A stretch of 64,000 nucleotides of DNA, taken from NCBI GenBank assembly GCA_944358305.1, contig CALVQK010000002.1, forward strand, positions 51,526 through 115,525. The letters run 5' to 3'. The notes under the pieces are model-generated. The model saw only the letters and a list, made by a program, of their open reading frames with translations, did not search any database and was not told where the DNA came from. The position numbers were made by a program, and so were the translations under genes. Origin of the DNA: an uncultured Bacilli bacterium (GTDB lineage Bacteria > Bacillota_I > Bacilli_A > RF39 > UBA660). Positions 53,011 to 63,969 of this stretch are shown one piece after another; the first letter of the stretch is position 1; each line of letters opens with the position of its first letter.

Positions 53011-53929
53011 GTTTTTCCATCCCCCTTTTAACAACAACATTTTGGACTATGGCAAAGATATTACCTACTGACCAATAAATACCTAAAGCGGATGGCATAA
53101 AGAATGCAGTTATGATTATGATAACACTCATCATTATTGGCATCATCTTCATTGATGGATCACTACCTTGTGTATTTGTAGTTTTAAACATAAAGATAGT
53201 AGATGCTCCAATAATAACTAGAAGAATTATATACATATAGAATGTTTCACTTGAAAAACCTACTAATGGGGTTGTTCCTAACTGAATTCCTAAGAAGTTT
53301 TCTTCAAAAATTGCTGGTACTCTGTTAATTGCTTCTAAGAATGCTAATAATAATGGTAGTTGAATAAAAGAAATTAAACAACTTGTTAAAGGATTAAAAT
53401 TATATTTCTTATATACCATCATCATTTCTTGATTTTGTCTTAGCATAGAGTCTTGATCTGTTTTACCTTCATATTTTTTTTGAATTCTAGCTAGTTCTGG
53501 GGAAGCTTTTTTCATCATTTCACTTTGAACAGCCATCTTTCTTGTAAATGGAAATAATATTAACCTTATTATAATAGTAATAATGATAATACTAAGAGCG
53601 AAAGAACCAATATATTTACCTAATGTTAAGATTAAAAATGCAAGTGGCTTAACAAAGATTCCTGTCCATAGTCCATCATATTCTGTAGAACCAGGGGTAA
53701 ATTCAGAACATTTTGGTAATTTATCTAAGTCTACTCCATTTTCTTCATATAATTTTCTTGTTTGCTCATTTTCAGGCTGACATAAAATATTTTCAGTTAA
53801 TGATTGGCCTGTTTCTGGATTTTGAACAGCTTCATTATCTTCATTGACTAAAGTTGTCTGGCATCCTGTTACTAAAAATAATAACATTATTATAATGAGT
53901 ATTTTTGATTTTATCTTTCTTTTTTTCAT
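53000..53929 (-). CDS. yidC: Membrane protein insertase YidC/SpoIIIJ (lipoprotein)
   Basis: YidC inserts membrane proteins. The signal ends in the lipobox LVTGCQ (Cys23), and the four to five helices include IIRLILFPFTRKMAVQSEMMKK and SPELARIQKKY-type, with PSALGIYWSVGNIF at the end. Length 309. In sporulating Bacilli this paralogue (SpoIIIJ) works with SpoIIIA proteins. The rnpA gene is ten bases upstream. Confidence 0.96.
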   Translation of the reverse strand: MKKRKIKSKILIIIMLLFLVTGCQTTLVNEDNEAVQNPETGQSLTENILCQPENEQTRKLYEENGVDLDKLPKCSEFTPGSTEYDGLWTGIFVKPLAFLILTLGKYIGSFALSIIIITIIIRLILFPFTRKMAVQSEMMKKASPELARIQKKYEGKTDQDSMLRQNQEMMMVYKKYNFNPLTSCLISFIQLPLLLAFLEAINRVPAIFEENFLGIQLGTTPLVGFSSETFYMYIILLVIIGASTIFMFKTTNTQGSDPSMKMMPIMMSVIIIITAFFMPSALGIYWSVGNIFAIVQNVVVKRGMEKHGK

Positions 53930-53939
53930 ATAATGCTCC

Positions 53940-54266
53940 TTACTTAATTTTATCTAATAAATATTGCAAGCTGCTAGATAGTTCTTGATATGACAAATTT
54001 AAGCAGCTGTTTCTTATAATTATAATACAATTATAGTTTTTTTCATAGGTTTTCTTATAGTTTCTTATGATTGATCTTACTTTTCTTTTTAAATTATTTC
54101 TAATATGAGCCTTCCCTACTTTTTTAGGAACTGTTATACCATATTTTGTAGGATTATCTTCTTTTTCTTTATAGAATATAATAAAGTTATAGTTTTTTAC
54201 CTTTTTACCCGTTTCTATTACTTCATCAAATACTCTACTTTCTTTTACGATATACTTCTTGTTCAT
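53940..54266 (-). CDS. rnpA: Ribonuclease P protein component
   Basis: The 108-residue basic protein has the RnpA signature KVGKAHIRNNLKRKVRSIIR and starts MNKKYIVKESRVFDEVI. It joins RNase P RNA (not in window) to mature tRNA 5' ends. A terminator at 54286-54310 lies between rpmH and this gene. Confidence 0.95.
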   Translation of the reverse strand: MNKKYIVKESRVFDEVIETGKKVKNYNFIIFYKEKEDNPTKYGITVPKKVGKAHIRNNLKRKVRSIIRNYKKTYEKNYNCIIIIRNSCLNLSYQELSSSLQYLLDKIK

Positions 54267-54285
54267 TTAATCACGTCCCTAAAGT

Positions 54286-54310
54286 TAAAAAAACACTGCA
54301 AAAACAGTGA
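54286..54310 (-). terminator. Terminator between rpmH and rnpA
   Basis: CACTG (54294-54298) pairs with CAGTG (54305-54309), loop of six, then a run of seven T on minus. The stem is short, so it probably attenuates rather than stops the operon. Confidence 0.65.
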
Positions 54311-54313
54311 ATT

Positions 54314-54442
54314 TTATTTTACTAATTCTTTGCGTCCTTTCTTACGACGAGCATTTAAAATATTACCAGCACTTGCTTTACGAGCGAAAAAGCCATGTTT
54401 CTTTGCTCTTCTTCTTTGGTTTGGTTGATATGTTCTTTTCAC
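54314..54442 (-). CDS. rpmH: Ribosomal protein L34
   Basis: GTG start at 54440-54442 after TGGAGGTG gives 42 residues: MKRTYQPNQRRRAKKHGFF followed by the basic GNILNARRKKGRKELVK. Family-typical size and position beside rnpA and oriC. Too short for a 60-codon cutoff. Confidence 0.96.
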   Translation of the reverse strand: MKRTYQPNQRRRAKKHGFFARKASAGNILNARRKKGRKELVK

Positions 54443-54473
54443 AATTAACACCTCCAGACTTGAAATCTACATT

Positions 54474-54503
54474 ATTATAATAGTTTATATATATCTTTGT
54501 CAA
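54474..54503 (-). promoter_or_regulatory. rpmH promoter
   Basis: TTGACA, 18 bases, TATAAT on the minus strand: near-consensus, suiting a highly expressed ribosomal protein gene. Confidence 0.8.
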
Positions 54504-54512
54504 GAAATTATT

Positions 54513-54722
54513 TTATCGACTTCTACCTTTACTATCAGTTTTATCTTCACTTTCATTATTATAAGTAAAGATTATTCCTCTTACTAGTTCATCGTTATCT
54601 CCTAAGGAAGTAAATGGAGCTACATAAGTTATATTTATATTTAATATGCTAGGATCACATAATCTCCTTTTCAATTTTTCTAGTTCTTCTTTAGAAAAAA
54701 TTCCTAAATATGACATAATCAT
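54513..54722 (-). CDS. Hypothetical 69-residue protein beside oriC
   Basis: The small soluble protein (about 69 residues) starts MIMSYLGIFSKEEL after GGAAGGAATAG, has a central stretch ILNINITYVAPF and ends in a very charged, probably disordered tail (YNNESEDKTDSKGRS). No family recognised. It lies between oriC and rpmH on the leading strand, a place where Bacillus has no gene. Confidence 0.5.
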   Translation of the reverse strand: MIMSYLGIFSKEELEKLKRRLCDPSILNINITYVAPFTSLGDNDELVRGIIFTYNNESEDKTDSKGRSR

Positions 54723-54800
54723 CTATTCCTTCCTAGTAAGGATTTTAACATATTTTATTAAATATTTCTATTTTTTAATAAAAAATATGGAGAAGTTATC

Positions 54801-54975
54801 TTTTCCACTATTTCCACATGATGTGGAAAATAAATATTAACTTGTGAATTTAAAAATTGTGGAAAATGTGGAAAACTCTATTTTTTGTTGATATTTTTAG
54901 AGTCGTCTTGTGGAGAAATTTGTCGAAATATTGTGGAAAACTAAAAAATTAAAAAATACTATTCCTTTTTCCACA
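54801..54975. other. oriC: Replication origin (oriC), dnaA-proximal box cluster
   Basis: In 175 bases, eight DnaA-box-like sites occur: 54801-54809, 54810-54818, 54822-54830, 54858-54866, 54867-54875, 54909-54917, 54932-54940 and 54967-54975. Most read TGTGGAAAA (or its complement TTTTCCACA) instead of TTATCCACA. An A/T-rich stretch (54941-54959) sits beside the last box, a likely unwinding segment. A second cluster follows dnaA (56439-56511). Gene orientation switches here. The stretch 54723-55027 has no gene. Confidence 0.9.
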
Positions 54976-54993
54976 AATTTAGAGTATTATAAT
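54967..54993 (+). promoter_or_regulatory. dnaA promoter overlapped by a DnaA box
   Basis: TATAAT at 54988-54993 has a weak -35 that overlaps the last DnaA box (54967-54975), an arrangement that would let DnaA repress its own transcription. Confidence 0.6.
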
Positions 54994-55027
54994 GGTAATT
55001 TAGGAAATTCAGGTGGGAGGTGATAGG

Positions 55028-56410
55028 GTGAATGTCGAAATTCTATGGCAAAATGTTCTAAAAGAAATAAAAGATGAACTTTCATCCCTAGCTTTCGACA
55101 CTTGGTTTAGTGATGTTAAACTTATTGAATTAAATGATGGTGTAGCGATTATTGAAGTACCTATGTCAATTCATAAAAAACATTTGTCTGATAATTATTT
55201 TGACCTTATTAGGAATGCTTTAAATAAAGTTACAGGAACTAATTTTGATTTAGATTTTCTACTACCAGATGAAGTTAATAACAGAAAAGTGGAAAAAGAA
55301 AAAAAGAAAGAGGAAGAAGAGCCTATTTTAGAAGAGGGAGTGCCTAAATCTTTTAAAAATAAATCTAATTTAAATCCAAAATATAGTTTTGAAAACTTTA
55401 TAGTCGGTAACAGTAATAAATTTGCACAAGCGGCTGCGCTTTCTGTTGCAGAAAATCCTGGAAAAATGTATAATCCTTTATTTATATATGGAAATAGTGG
55501 GTTAGGGAAGACTCACTTAATGCATGCGATAGGTAATTATATTGCCGCCAATTCTAATAGGCGAGTATTATATGTCACAAGTGATCAATTTAGAGATGAT
55601 TTTGTTGGTATTAATAAAAAAGACGAGAAGGGGACTAATTTTAGCTATATAGACTTTTTTAAGAATAAATATAGAAATATTGATGTTTTAATAATAGATG
55701 ACATTCAGTTTTTAGGAGGAGCTACTCAGACTCAACAAGAATTTTTCCACACATTTACCAATCTTTATAATGATTCTAAACAAATTATTATCTCATCTGA
55801 TAGGTCACCTAATGACTTAAAACTATTAGAGGAAAGACTTAGAACTAGGTTTTGTTGGGGGCTTACTGTTAATATTTATCCACCTGACTTTGAACTTAGA
55901 AAGGAAATACTTAGAAAAAAGATAATAGCTGGTAACTTTGAAACGGAGATTCCAGAGGATGTTATAGAATACATAGCATCTAATATGGGAAGTGACGTTA
56001 GACAATTAGAAGGATCTATTACAAGATTAGTAGCATATTCCACAATTATGGGTGGGGCTAAGATAGATATTAATCTTGCGATTGAAGCTCTTAAAGACTT
56101 TATTAGTAAAGGATTAAGCGAGAAAAACGATATTACAAGAATACAAAAAATTGTTGCTGAATACTTTCAAATTTCTGTTGAAGATATAAGAAGTAAGAAA
56201 AGAAGTAGTAATATAGCTTTTCCAAGACAAATAGCTATGTACTTATGTCGAAAATTAACAAGTGAATCTTTTCCAAAAATAGGAACAGAGTTTGGTGGTA
56301 AAGATCATTCTACTGTTATGCACTCAGTTGAAAAGATTGAACAAGAAATAAAAAATAACAGTGATTTAGCAGCTATCATAAAAAAGCTTGAGAACGATTT
56401 GAAACCATAG
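55028..56410 (+). CDS. dnaA: Chromosomal replication initiator DnaA
   Basis: The 460-residue initiator has domain I (VEILWQNVLKEIKDELSS), an acidic-basic linker, the AAA+ domain (YGNSGLGKTHLMHAIGN, DVLIIDDIQFL) and the C-terminal box-binding helix-turn-helix (FGGKDHSTVMHSVEKI). The GTG at 55028-55030 follows GGGAGGTGATAGG; an earlier GTG at 55013 lies within the ribosome site. DNA boxes upstream read TTTTCCACA. Leading-strand gene, first of dnaA-dnaN. Confidence 0.98.
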   Translation: MNVEILWQNVLKEIKDELSSLAFDTWFSDVKLIELNDGVAIIEVPMSIHKKHLSDNYFDLIRNALNKVTGTNFDLDFLLPDEVNNRKVEKEKKKEEEEPILEEGVPKSFKNKSNLNPKYSFENFIVGNSNKFAQAAALSVAENPGKMYNPLFIYGNSGLGKTHLMHAIGNYIAANSNRRVLYVTSDQFRDDFVGINKKDEKGTNFSYIDFFKNKYRNIDVLIIDDIQFLGGATQTQQEFFHTFTNLYNDSKQIIISSDRSPNDLKLLEERLRTRFCWGLTVNIYPPDFELRKEILRKKIIAGNFETEIPEDVIEYIASNMGSDVRQLEGSITRLVAYSTIMGGAKIDINLAIEALKDFISKGLSEKNDITRIQKIVAEYFQISVEDIRSKKRSSNIAFPRQIAMYLCRKLTSESFPKIGTEFGGKDHSTVMHSVEKIEQEIKNNSDLAAIIKKLENDLKP

Positions 56411-56438
56411 ATGTTGATAAGTTTTAGTTTTTAACTTT

Positions 56439-56511
56439 TTTTCCACAACAATTGTTAATAAAATTTATGGTATAATATAAGAGAAAATTTGAGTTTTCCA
56501 CTTTTTCCACT
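56439..56511. other. Second DnaA-box cluster and dnaN promoter
   Basis: Three boxes, TTTTCCACA (56439-56447) and TTTTCCACT (56494-56502, 56503-56511), lie in the dnaA-dnaN gap with an extended -10 TATAAT (56471-56476; TGG precedes). This matches the bipartite Bacillus oriC. Confidence 0.7.
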
Positions 56512-56550
56512 CTATAATTATAAATATATATAAGAAAGAAGGAATAAATA

Positions 56551-57678
56551 ATGAAATTTACAATAAAAAAAGAAATTTTAATGGATGCTTTAAATAAAGT
56601 ATCAAAAGCTATATCTAGTAGAAATGTGATTCCTGTTTTAGCAGGTATTAAATTTGAATTAACAAGTAAAAAGTTAGTTTTAACAGCAAGTGATAATGAT
56701 ATTACTATTCAGACATTTATTAATTGTGATGATGAAGAGGTTATTAAAGTAAAAGAAGAGGGTAGTATTATTATTCAAGGTAAATATATTTCTGATATTG
56801 TTAGAAAATTACCTGATAAATATATTAATATAGAAGTAGTAGATGAACTTAAAATTTTAGTTTATACAGAAAATAGTGAATTTAATTTAAATGGTATTAG
56901 TGAAACTGAATATCCTAATATTGATTTAGGAGAGAGTAAAAGTCATATAGAACTTTCCCCTAGCATATTAAAAGAAATTGTTAATCAAACAGCTTTTGCT
57001 ACATCTATAGATGAAAATAAAGCTATATTAAATGGTATTAACTTTAATATAACAGGGGATGTATTAGAATGTAATGCTACAGATTCATATCGTTTAGCTA
57101 GAAAAGTTATAAAACTAGAGAAAATTAGTAAAGAAAATCAAAATATTGTTATACCTAGTAGAAATTTAGTAGAATTTACAAGAATTATTGATGATAGTGA
57201 AGATATGATAGAAATACATATATTTAATAATAAAATTTTATTTAAATATCAAAATCTTTTATTTCAATCTAGGCTTATTAATGGAACATATCCTAATACA
57301 TCTAATTTATTACCTAAAGATTATTTAGTTAAACTTCATTTTAATATCAATGATTTTTATGATGTTGTAGATAGAGTTAGTATTTTAACTAGTGACAAAG
57401 ATAAAAATACAGTTACCCTTGAAACTAATGGAAATAATTTAATTATGAAATCTTCTAGCGCTGAAATCGGTAGAGTAGAAGAAAAGATGACTATTAGTAA
57501 AGATCAAGATATTGATGTTAAAGTATCATTTAGTTCTAAATATATGATGGATGCTTTAAAATCTTTTAATACAGAAACAGTTGAGTTGCACTTTGTTGGG
57601 GAAATAAAACCAATATTATTAAAAAGTGAGGAAGATGATAGCCTAACTCAGTTAGTTTTACCTATTAGAACATATTAA
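56551..57678 (+). CDS. dnaN: DNA polymerase III beta sliding clamp
   Basis: The 375-residue clamp is a ring that holds polymerase on DNA. Start MKFTIKKEILMDALNKVSKAIS is typical, with three repeated folds and LPIRTY at the C-terminus. ATG after AGAAAGAAGGAATAA. It ends in a terminator and is followed by comK, not yaaA. Confidence 0.98.
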   Translation: MKFTIKKEILMDALNKVSKAISSRNVIPVLAGIKFELTSKKLVLTASDNDITIQTFINCDDEEVIKVKEEGSIIIQGKYISDIVRKLPDKYINIEVVDELKILVYTENSEFNLNGISETEYPNIDLGESKSHIELSPSILKEIVNQTAFATSIDENKAILNGINFNITGDVLECNATDSYRLARKVIKLEKISKENQNIVIPSRNLVEFTRIIDDSEDMIEIHIFNNKILFKYQNLLFQSRLINGTYPNTSNLLPKDYLVKLHFNINDFYDVVDRVSILTSDKDKNTVTLETNGNNLIMKSSSAEIGRVEEKMTISKDQDIDVKVSFSSKYMMDALKSFNTETVELHFVGEIKPILLKSEEDDSLTQLVLPIRTY

Positions 57679-57694
57679 AATTTAAAAAAATATG

Positions 57695-57724
57695 GAAAAA
57701 GTAAAGAAAATTTTACTTTTTTTT
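57695..57724 (+). terminator. Terminator after dnaN
   Basis: An A/T-only stem (AAAAAGTAAA at 57696-57705 with TTTACTTTTT) leads into T's. It separates dnaN from comK. The lack of GC makes it less certain. Confidence 0.5.
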
Positions 57725-57739
57725 CATTTTTGTGACAAA

Positions 57740-57769
57740 AAAACTCCTTTTTCGACAATATTATATAGT
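57740..57769 (+). promoter_or_regulatory. comK promoter with possible ComK AT-box
   Basis: AAAA-CTCCT-TTTT (57740-57752) is one ComK AT-box of consensus AAAAN5TTTT, just upstream of a TATAGT -10 (57764-57769) lacking a good -35. A second, one-mismatch box at 57707-57719 lies 20 bases away rather than the usual 8, 18 or 31. In A/T-rich DNA this may be chance. Downstream, AAAGCAA-GAAA-TTGCTTT forms a hairpin just before the ribosome site. Confidence 0.35.
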
Positions 57770-57813
57770 AGACTGATAGCAAAGCAAGAAATTGCTTTTG
57801 AAGGGGGATTTTT

Positions 57814-58269
57814 ATGAAAGATTATGAAATTAATGATGAAACACTTGCAATTATGCCTAATGATATATGGGAGTCTGTAGTTGTTGAGGATGATTGTAAT
57901 TATGAGGTTAAAATGAAACCTTTGGAAATTATGGATTATAGTTGTAAATATTTTGGTAGTTCTTATGAAGGTAGAAAGATTGGAGCAGGGGAGATATTGA
58001 ATAGTGGTTACAAATTACCAATTATGGTAGAAGATACAAGAAATTTGATATTTTTTCCAACAACAAGTCCTCAAGATGATAATTGTAGTTGGATTTCTTT
58101 AAAAAATGTTAAGAGTTACCATAAAATTACTAGCACAAAAACAGAAGTAGAATTTAAAAATGGTAAGATACTTACTATTGATATTTCATATAATTCTTTT
58201 AATAATCAGGTTATGAGAGCAAGCAGGTTAGAATCTATTTTAAGAAGCAGAAAAGAAAAAGCAAAATAA
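57814..58269 (+). CDS. comK: ComK-like competence transcription factor, short form
   Basis: ComK switches on DNA-uptake genes in Bacillus. The 151-residue protein aligns well by eye: EINDETLAIMPNDIWESVV, VKMKPLEIMDYSCKYFGSSYEGRK (Bacillus: VNMKPLQIVDRSCRFFGSSY), KLPIMVEDTRNLIFFPT, CSWISLKNVKSY, and EVEFKNGKIL-ISYNSFNNQVMRAS. It ends RLESILRSRKEKAK about 40 residues earlier than Bacillus ComK (192), thus without the FMLYPK motif that MecA/ClpCP recognises. ATG 57814 follows GAAGGGGG. Its site between dnaN and recF, where yaaA usually stands, is unusual. Confidence 0.9.
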   Translation: MKDYEINDETLAIMPNDIWESVVVEDDCNYEVKMKPLEIMDYSCKYFGSSYEGRKIGAGEILNSGYKLPIMVEDTRNLIFFPTTSPQDDNCSWISLKNVKSYHKITSTKTEVEFKNGKILTIDISYNSFNNQVMRASRLESILRSRKEKAK

Positions 58270-58303
58270 ACGCTTTTTTTCTGTTTATTTGGGCTTAAAT
58301 ATG

Positions 58304-58309
58304 GTATAA
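58304..58309 (+). promoter_or_regulatory. recF-gyrB-gyrA promoter (extended -10)
   Basis: TGGTATAAT, an extended -10, with no good -35 visible. It lies after a hairpin (AAATAAAC with GTTTATTT) that follows comK, so recF has its own start of transcription. Confidence 0.55.
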
Positions 58310-58355
58310 TATTCTTGCGTGTATAGGAGTACTAAAATAGGGTGTAGGTGATTAT

Positions 58356-58388
58356 ATGGTCGTTTTTTTGATTAATTATGATAATTAG
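58356..58388 (+). CDS. Ten-codon leader ORF overlapping recF start
   Basis: ATG 58356-58358, with TAGGTGAT four bases upstream, opens MVVFLINYDN and stops at TAG 58386-58388, 11 bases inside recF. The recF ATG (58378-58380) has no ribosome site of its own, since T-rich bases precede it, so re-initiation after the leader could start recF translation. In Bacillus yaaA occupies this place; the leader may be its remnant or a dedicated coupling device. Confidence 0.5.
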   Translation: MVVFLINYDN

Positions 58389-59493
58389 GTCTTTAAAAGT
58401 TACAAATTTTCGTAATTATAATAGATTTAATATAACTTTGGGTAGTAAAATGAATATTTTTATTGGAGATAATGCTAGTGGTAAGACAAATATACTTGAA
58501 TCTATTGCTATATTAGGTTTAACTAAATCGTTTAGAAATGGTCTTGATAGTGATGTTATAAAGTTTAATAAGAAAAAGGCTATAATAGAAGGTAGAGTTA
58601 TAAATAATAAGCAAATAAAAGATTTAAAAATAGAATTTTTAGAAAAAGAGAAAAATATTTATGTTAATTCTAAAAAAATAAAGAAGTACGCTGATTATAT
58701 ATCTAATTTAAATATTGTTATATTTACTCCTACTGATTTAGAGATTATAAAGGGATCACCTAGTATTAGAAGAAATTTACTTAATATAACATTATCGCAA
58801 ATTTCTTATTCCTATTTAATTACTTATAATGAATATAATAAAATATTAAAAACACGTAATGAATATCTTAAAGTATTATTTACTAATTCTATAGCTGATA
58901 GAGCATATTTAGATGTTCTAACAGATAAATTAGTGGAAAAAGCTGTTTTGATTTATCAAGAAAGATATAATTATTTATCTCTTATTAATAGTTATATTAG
59001 TGAAGTTTATAATAATATTACTGATGATAATAAAATTATTAAAATTCTTTATAAACCTAATATAATTATTGATTCTTATGATCTAGAAAGTTTAAAAGAA
59101 GTGTTGAAGGATACTTATAAGAAAAACTATCGAAGAGAGTTAAGTGCAGGAATGACCTTATTTGGGCCTCATAGAGATGATTTTTATTTTCTTATGGATG
59201 ATGATATTGATATGAAGATTTATGCGTCACAGGGGCAGCAAAAATGTGCTGTATTAGCTTATAAGCTTTCTTCTATTCCAATTTTTAAAGAAAAAAATGG
59301 TAGTAGTCCAGTTTTACTTTTAGATGATATTTTTAGTGAACTTGATTTAAGTAAGAGAAATAAGCTTTTAAAATATGTAAATGAAGATATTCAAAGTATT
59401 ATAACAACTACTGATTTAAAGAATATTTCCAAGAGGACTTTAAAAGATGCTGTTATTTTTAAAGTTAATAATGGAGAAATTGAAAGGAGTTAG
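58378..59493 (+). CDS. recF: DNA replication and repair protein RecF
   Basis: RecF loads RecA onto gapped DNA. The 371-residue ATPase has MIIRSLKVTNFRNYNRFNITL, Walker A FIGDNASGKTNILE, the signature region LSAGMTLFGPHRDDF and QGQQKCAVLAYKL, and LLLDDIFSELD (Walker B). Start chosen from the N-terminus typical of RecF; it lacks an SD (see the leader ORF). The next gene, gyrB, begins four bases after. Confidence 0.97.
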   Translation: MIIRSLKVTNFRNYNRFNITLGSKMNIFIGDNASGKTNILESIAILGLTKSFRNGLDSDVIKFNKKKAIIEGRVINNKQIKDLKIEFLEKEKNIYVNSKKIKKYADYISNLNIVIFTPTDLEIIKGSPSIRRNLLNITLSQISYSYLITYNEYNKILKTRNEYLKVLFTNSIADRAYLDVLTDKLVEKAVLIYQERYNYLSLINSYISEVYNNITDDNKIIKILYKPNIIIDSYDLESLKEVLKDTYKKNYRRELSAGMTLFGPHRDDFYFLMDDDIDMKIYASQGQQKCAVLAYKLSSIPIFKEKNGSSPVLLLDDIFSELDLSKRNKLLKYVNEDIQSIITTTDLKNISKRTLKDAVIFKVNNGEIERS

Positions 59494-61422
<1,929 letters not shown>

Positions 61423-61432
61423 GAGGTAAGTT

Positions 61433-63877
61433 ATGGACAGATTAGAACAAAATAATATTGTAACAGAGGTAAGAGATTCTTTTCTTGATTATTCTATGAG
61501 TGTTATTACAGCAAGAGCGATACCAGATTTAAGGGATGGTTTGAAGCCTGTTCATCGTAGAATACTATATTCTATGTTTGAATCCGGTTATACTCCTGAT
61601 AAACCTCATAAAAAGAGTGCTAAAACAGTCGGAGAAGTTATGGGTAATTATCATCCACATGGTGATAGTTCTATTTATGAAGCGATGGTTAGAATGGCTC
61701 AGGATTTTTCTTATCGTTATCCTTTAGTTGATGGACATGGTAATTTTGGTAATATTGACGGTGATGGTGCCGCAGCGATGCGTTATACAGAAGCAAGACT
61801 TTCAAAAATATCACTTGAACTTTTAAGGAATATTAATAAAAATACAGTTGATTTTGAACCAAACTTTGATGAATCAACAAAAGAACCAAGTGTTTTACCT
61901 TCAAGATTTCCTAATATTTTAGTTAATGGTACAACTGGTATTGCTGTTGGTATGGCTACTAATATTCCACCTCACAATTTGAAAGAAGTCATTGATGGTT
62001 GTGTTGCTTACATAGATAATCCTGATATCGATGTTGATGGGTTGATGCAATACATTAAGGGACCAGATTTTCCAACAGGTGCTTCAATTCTTGGTAATAG
62101 TGGTATAAGAAAAGCTTATGAAACTGGTAGAGGTACTATTACTATTAGAAGTAAGGCTCAAATTGAAGAAAAAAATGGAAGACAATATATAATAATCAAT
62201 GAAGTGCCTTATGGTGTTAATACTTTAGAGTTAAAAAATAAAGTAGCAGAGCTTGTTCATAATAAGACGATTGAAGGTATCTCAGATTATCATTCTGATT
62301 TAAATGATGGTATAAAAATTACTATCACTTTGAAAAAAGATGCAAATGCTCAAGTTGTTTTAAATAAACTTTATAAGCATACACAATTTCAAACTAGTTA
62401 TGGAATAATTTTCTTAATGTTAGATCAAGGTATTCCAAAAACATTAGGTTTAAAGGATATTATTGCAAAATATATTGATTTTCAAAGAGAAGTTATTATT
62501 AGAAGAACGAAGTTTGATTTAGATAATGCTGAAAAAAGAGTTCATATTTTAGAGGGACTAAAGACAGCATTGGATCATATAGATGCGGTAATTAAGTTAA
62601 TTAGAGGTTCTAAAACTGATGAAGAGGCTAGAAGTGGCTTAATGAACAATTTTGGATTAAGTGAAATTCAAGCTAATGCAATTTTAGAGATGAGACTTAG
62701 AAGATTAACTGGCTTAGAAAGAGAAAAAATTGAAAACGAACTTAATGATTTACTTGAATTAATTGCTAATTTAAAAGATATTTTAAGTAGTGATGCAAAG
62801 GTTTTAAATGTTATTAAGACAGAGTTGCTTGAAATTAAAGAAAAATATGGTGATGAAAGACGTACTAATATTGACATGACAGCAATTGAATTTATAGAAG
62901 ATGAGTCTTTAATTCCTGTAGAGGACATTATAGTTACGTTAACAAATAAGGGTTACATTAAGCGCTTAAGAGCTGATACTTATAAAACTCAGAATCGTGG
63001 TGGAGTTGGAATTAAAGGTATGGCTACGAACGAAGAAGATTTTGTAAAACATTTAATTTCAATGAAAACACATGATTACATTTTGTTCTTCTCAAATAAA
63101 GGAAGAGTTTATAGACTTAAGGGTTATGAAATTCCAGAATTTAGTCGTCAATCTAAAGGGTTACCTATAGTTAATTTATTGTCACTAGAAAATGGCGAGA
63201 ACATTAGTTCGATAGTATGTTTAGATCCTTCTGTGGAAAACTACAAATATTTATTATTTGTAACTAGAAATGGTCTTGTAAAACGTACAGAAATAGCGGA
63301 ATTTGATAATATTAGAAAAAGTGGAAAAATAGCTATAGTTTTAAAAGATGATGATGAATTAATTGCTGTGGATAAAACGACTAGCAGCGATGAAGTTATA
63401 ATTGGTGCAAGTAATGGTAGAATGGTACGTTTTGTGGAAAATGAAGTTCGTTCTATGGGACGTGGTACTTCTGGTGTTAAAGGAATTGATCTTGATGGTA
63501 GTATAGTTGTTGGCGCAAATGTGGTAAACGATAATCAAGAAGTATTAATTGTAACGGAAAATGGTTATGGTAAGAAGACTGATATAGGTGAATATAGATT
63601 AACACATAGAGGAAGTAAGGGTGTTAAAGCCTTAAATATGACTGATAAAAATGGTATAATGGTTTCTCTTAACTGTGTTAATGCAAATGAAACTAGTAAA
63701 AAAGATGTTATGATTATTACTGATAGTGGTGTTATTATGCGTATGCCTATGGATCAAATCTCTACTTTAAAAAGAGCGACACAAGGTGTAAGATTGATTC
63801 ATTTGAAGGATGATCAAAAGGTTGCTACTGTTACAGTTGTTGATAAAGAAGCTGAAGAGATTACTAATGAAGAGTAA
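61433..63877 (+). CDS. gyrA: DNA gyrase subunit A
   Basis: The 814-residue breakage-reunion subunit has the winged-helix catalytic region with tyrosine in [13 protein letters not shown], the quinolone-determining [17 protein letters not shown] (Ser and Glu of the resistance hot spot), and six beta-propeller blades near the end. A GyrA box is visible as QSKGLPI or [10 protein letters not shown]. It ends at a strong terminator. Confidence 0.98.
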   Translation: MDRLEQNNIVTEVRDSFLDYSMSVITARAIPDLRDGLKPVHRRILYSMFESGYTPDKPHKKSAKTVGEVMGNYHPHGDSSIYEAMVRMAQDFSYRYPLVDGHGNFGNIDGDGAAAMRYTEARLSKISLELLRNINKNTVDFEPNFDESTKEPSVLPSRFPNILVNGTTGIAVGMATNIPPHNLKEVIDGCVAYIDNPDIDVDGLMQYIKGPDFPTGASILGNSGIRKAYETGRGTITIRSKAQIEEKNGRQYIIINEVPYGVNTLELKNKVAELVHNKTIEGISDYHSDLNDGIKITITLKKDANAQVVLNKLYKHTQFQTSYGIIFLMLDQGIPKTLGLKDIIAKYIDFQREVIIRRTKFDLDNAEKRVHILEGLKTALDHIDAVIKLIRGSKTDEEARSGLMNNFGLSEIQANAILEMRLRRLTGLEREKIENELNDLLELIANLKDILSSDAKVLNVIKTELLEIKEKYGDERRTNIDMTAIEFIEDESLIPVEDIIVTLTNKGYIKRLRADTYKTQNRGGVGIKGMATNEEDFVKHLISMKTHDYILFFSNKGRVYRLKGYEIPEFSRQSKGLPIVNLLSLENGENISSIVCLDPSVENYKYLLFVTRNGLVKRTEIAEFDNIRKSGKIAIVLKDDDELIAVDKTTSSDEVIIGASNGRMVRFVENEVRSMGRGTSGVKGIDLDGSIVVGANVVNDNQEVLIVTENGYGKKTDIGEYRLTHRGSKGVKALNMTDKNGIMVSLNCVNANETSKKDVMIITDSGVIMRMPMDQISTLKRATQGVRLIHLKDDQKVATVTVVDKEAEEITNEE

Positions 63878-63887
63878 TCTTTTTTTT
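63858..63887 (+). terminator. Terminator after gyrA
   Basis: AGATTACT (63858-63865) pairs with AGTAATCT (63873-63880), then eight T. It overlaps the gyrA stop. Confidence 0.9.
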
Positions 63888-63914
63888 ATTTAATTATTAT
63901 TTACAAAGATATAA

Positions 63915-63930
63915 TGTTTCACCTGAAACA
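63915..63930. promoter_or_regulatory. parS-like site (ParB binding)
   Basis: TGTTTCACCTGAAACA differs from the parS consensus TGTTTCACGTGAAACA at only one position, near the centre. The one substitution makes the palindrome imperfect. It lies downstream of gyrA, a usual parS zone. Confidence 0.8.
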
Positions 63931-63969
63931 TATAAAGAAAGTATGTGATTTAATATAGAGAAGTACTGT

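Noticed and set aside
53244..53259. TGTTTCACTTGAAAAA within yidC, parS-like
   Set aside because: Two mismatches and it lies in coding sequence; the site at 63915 is better. Not reported as parS.
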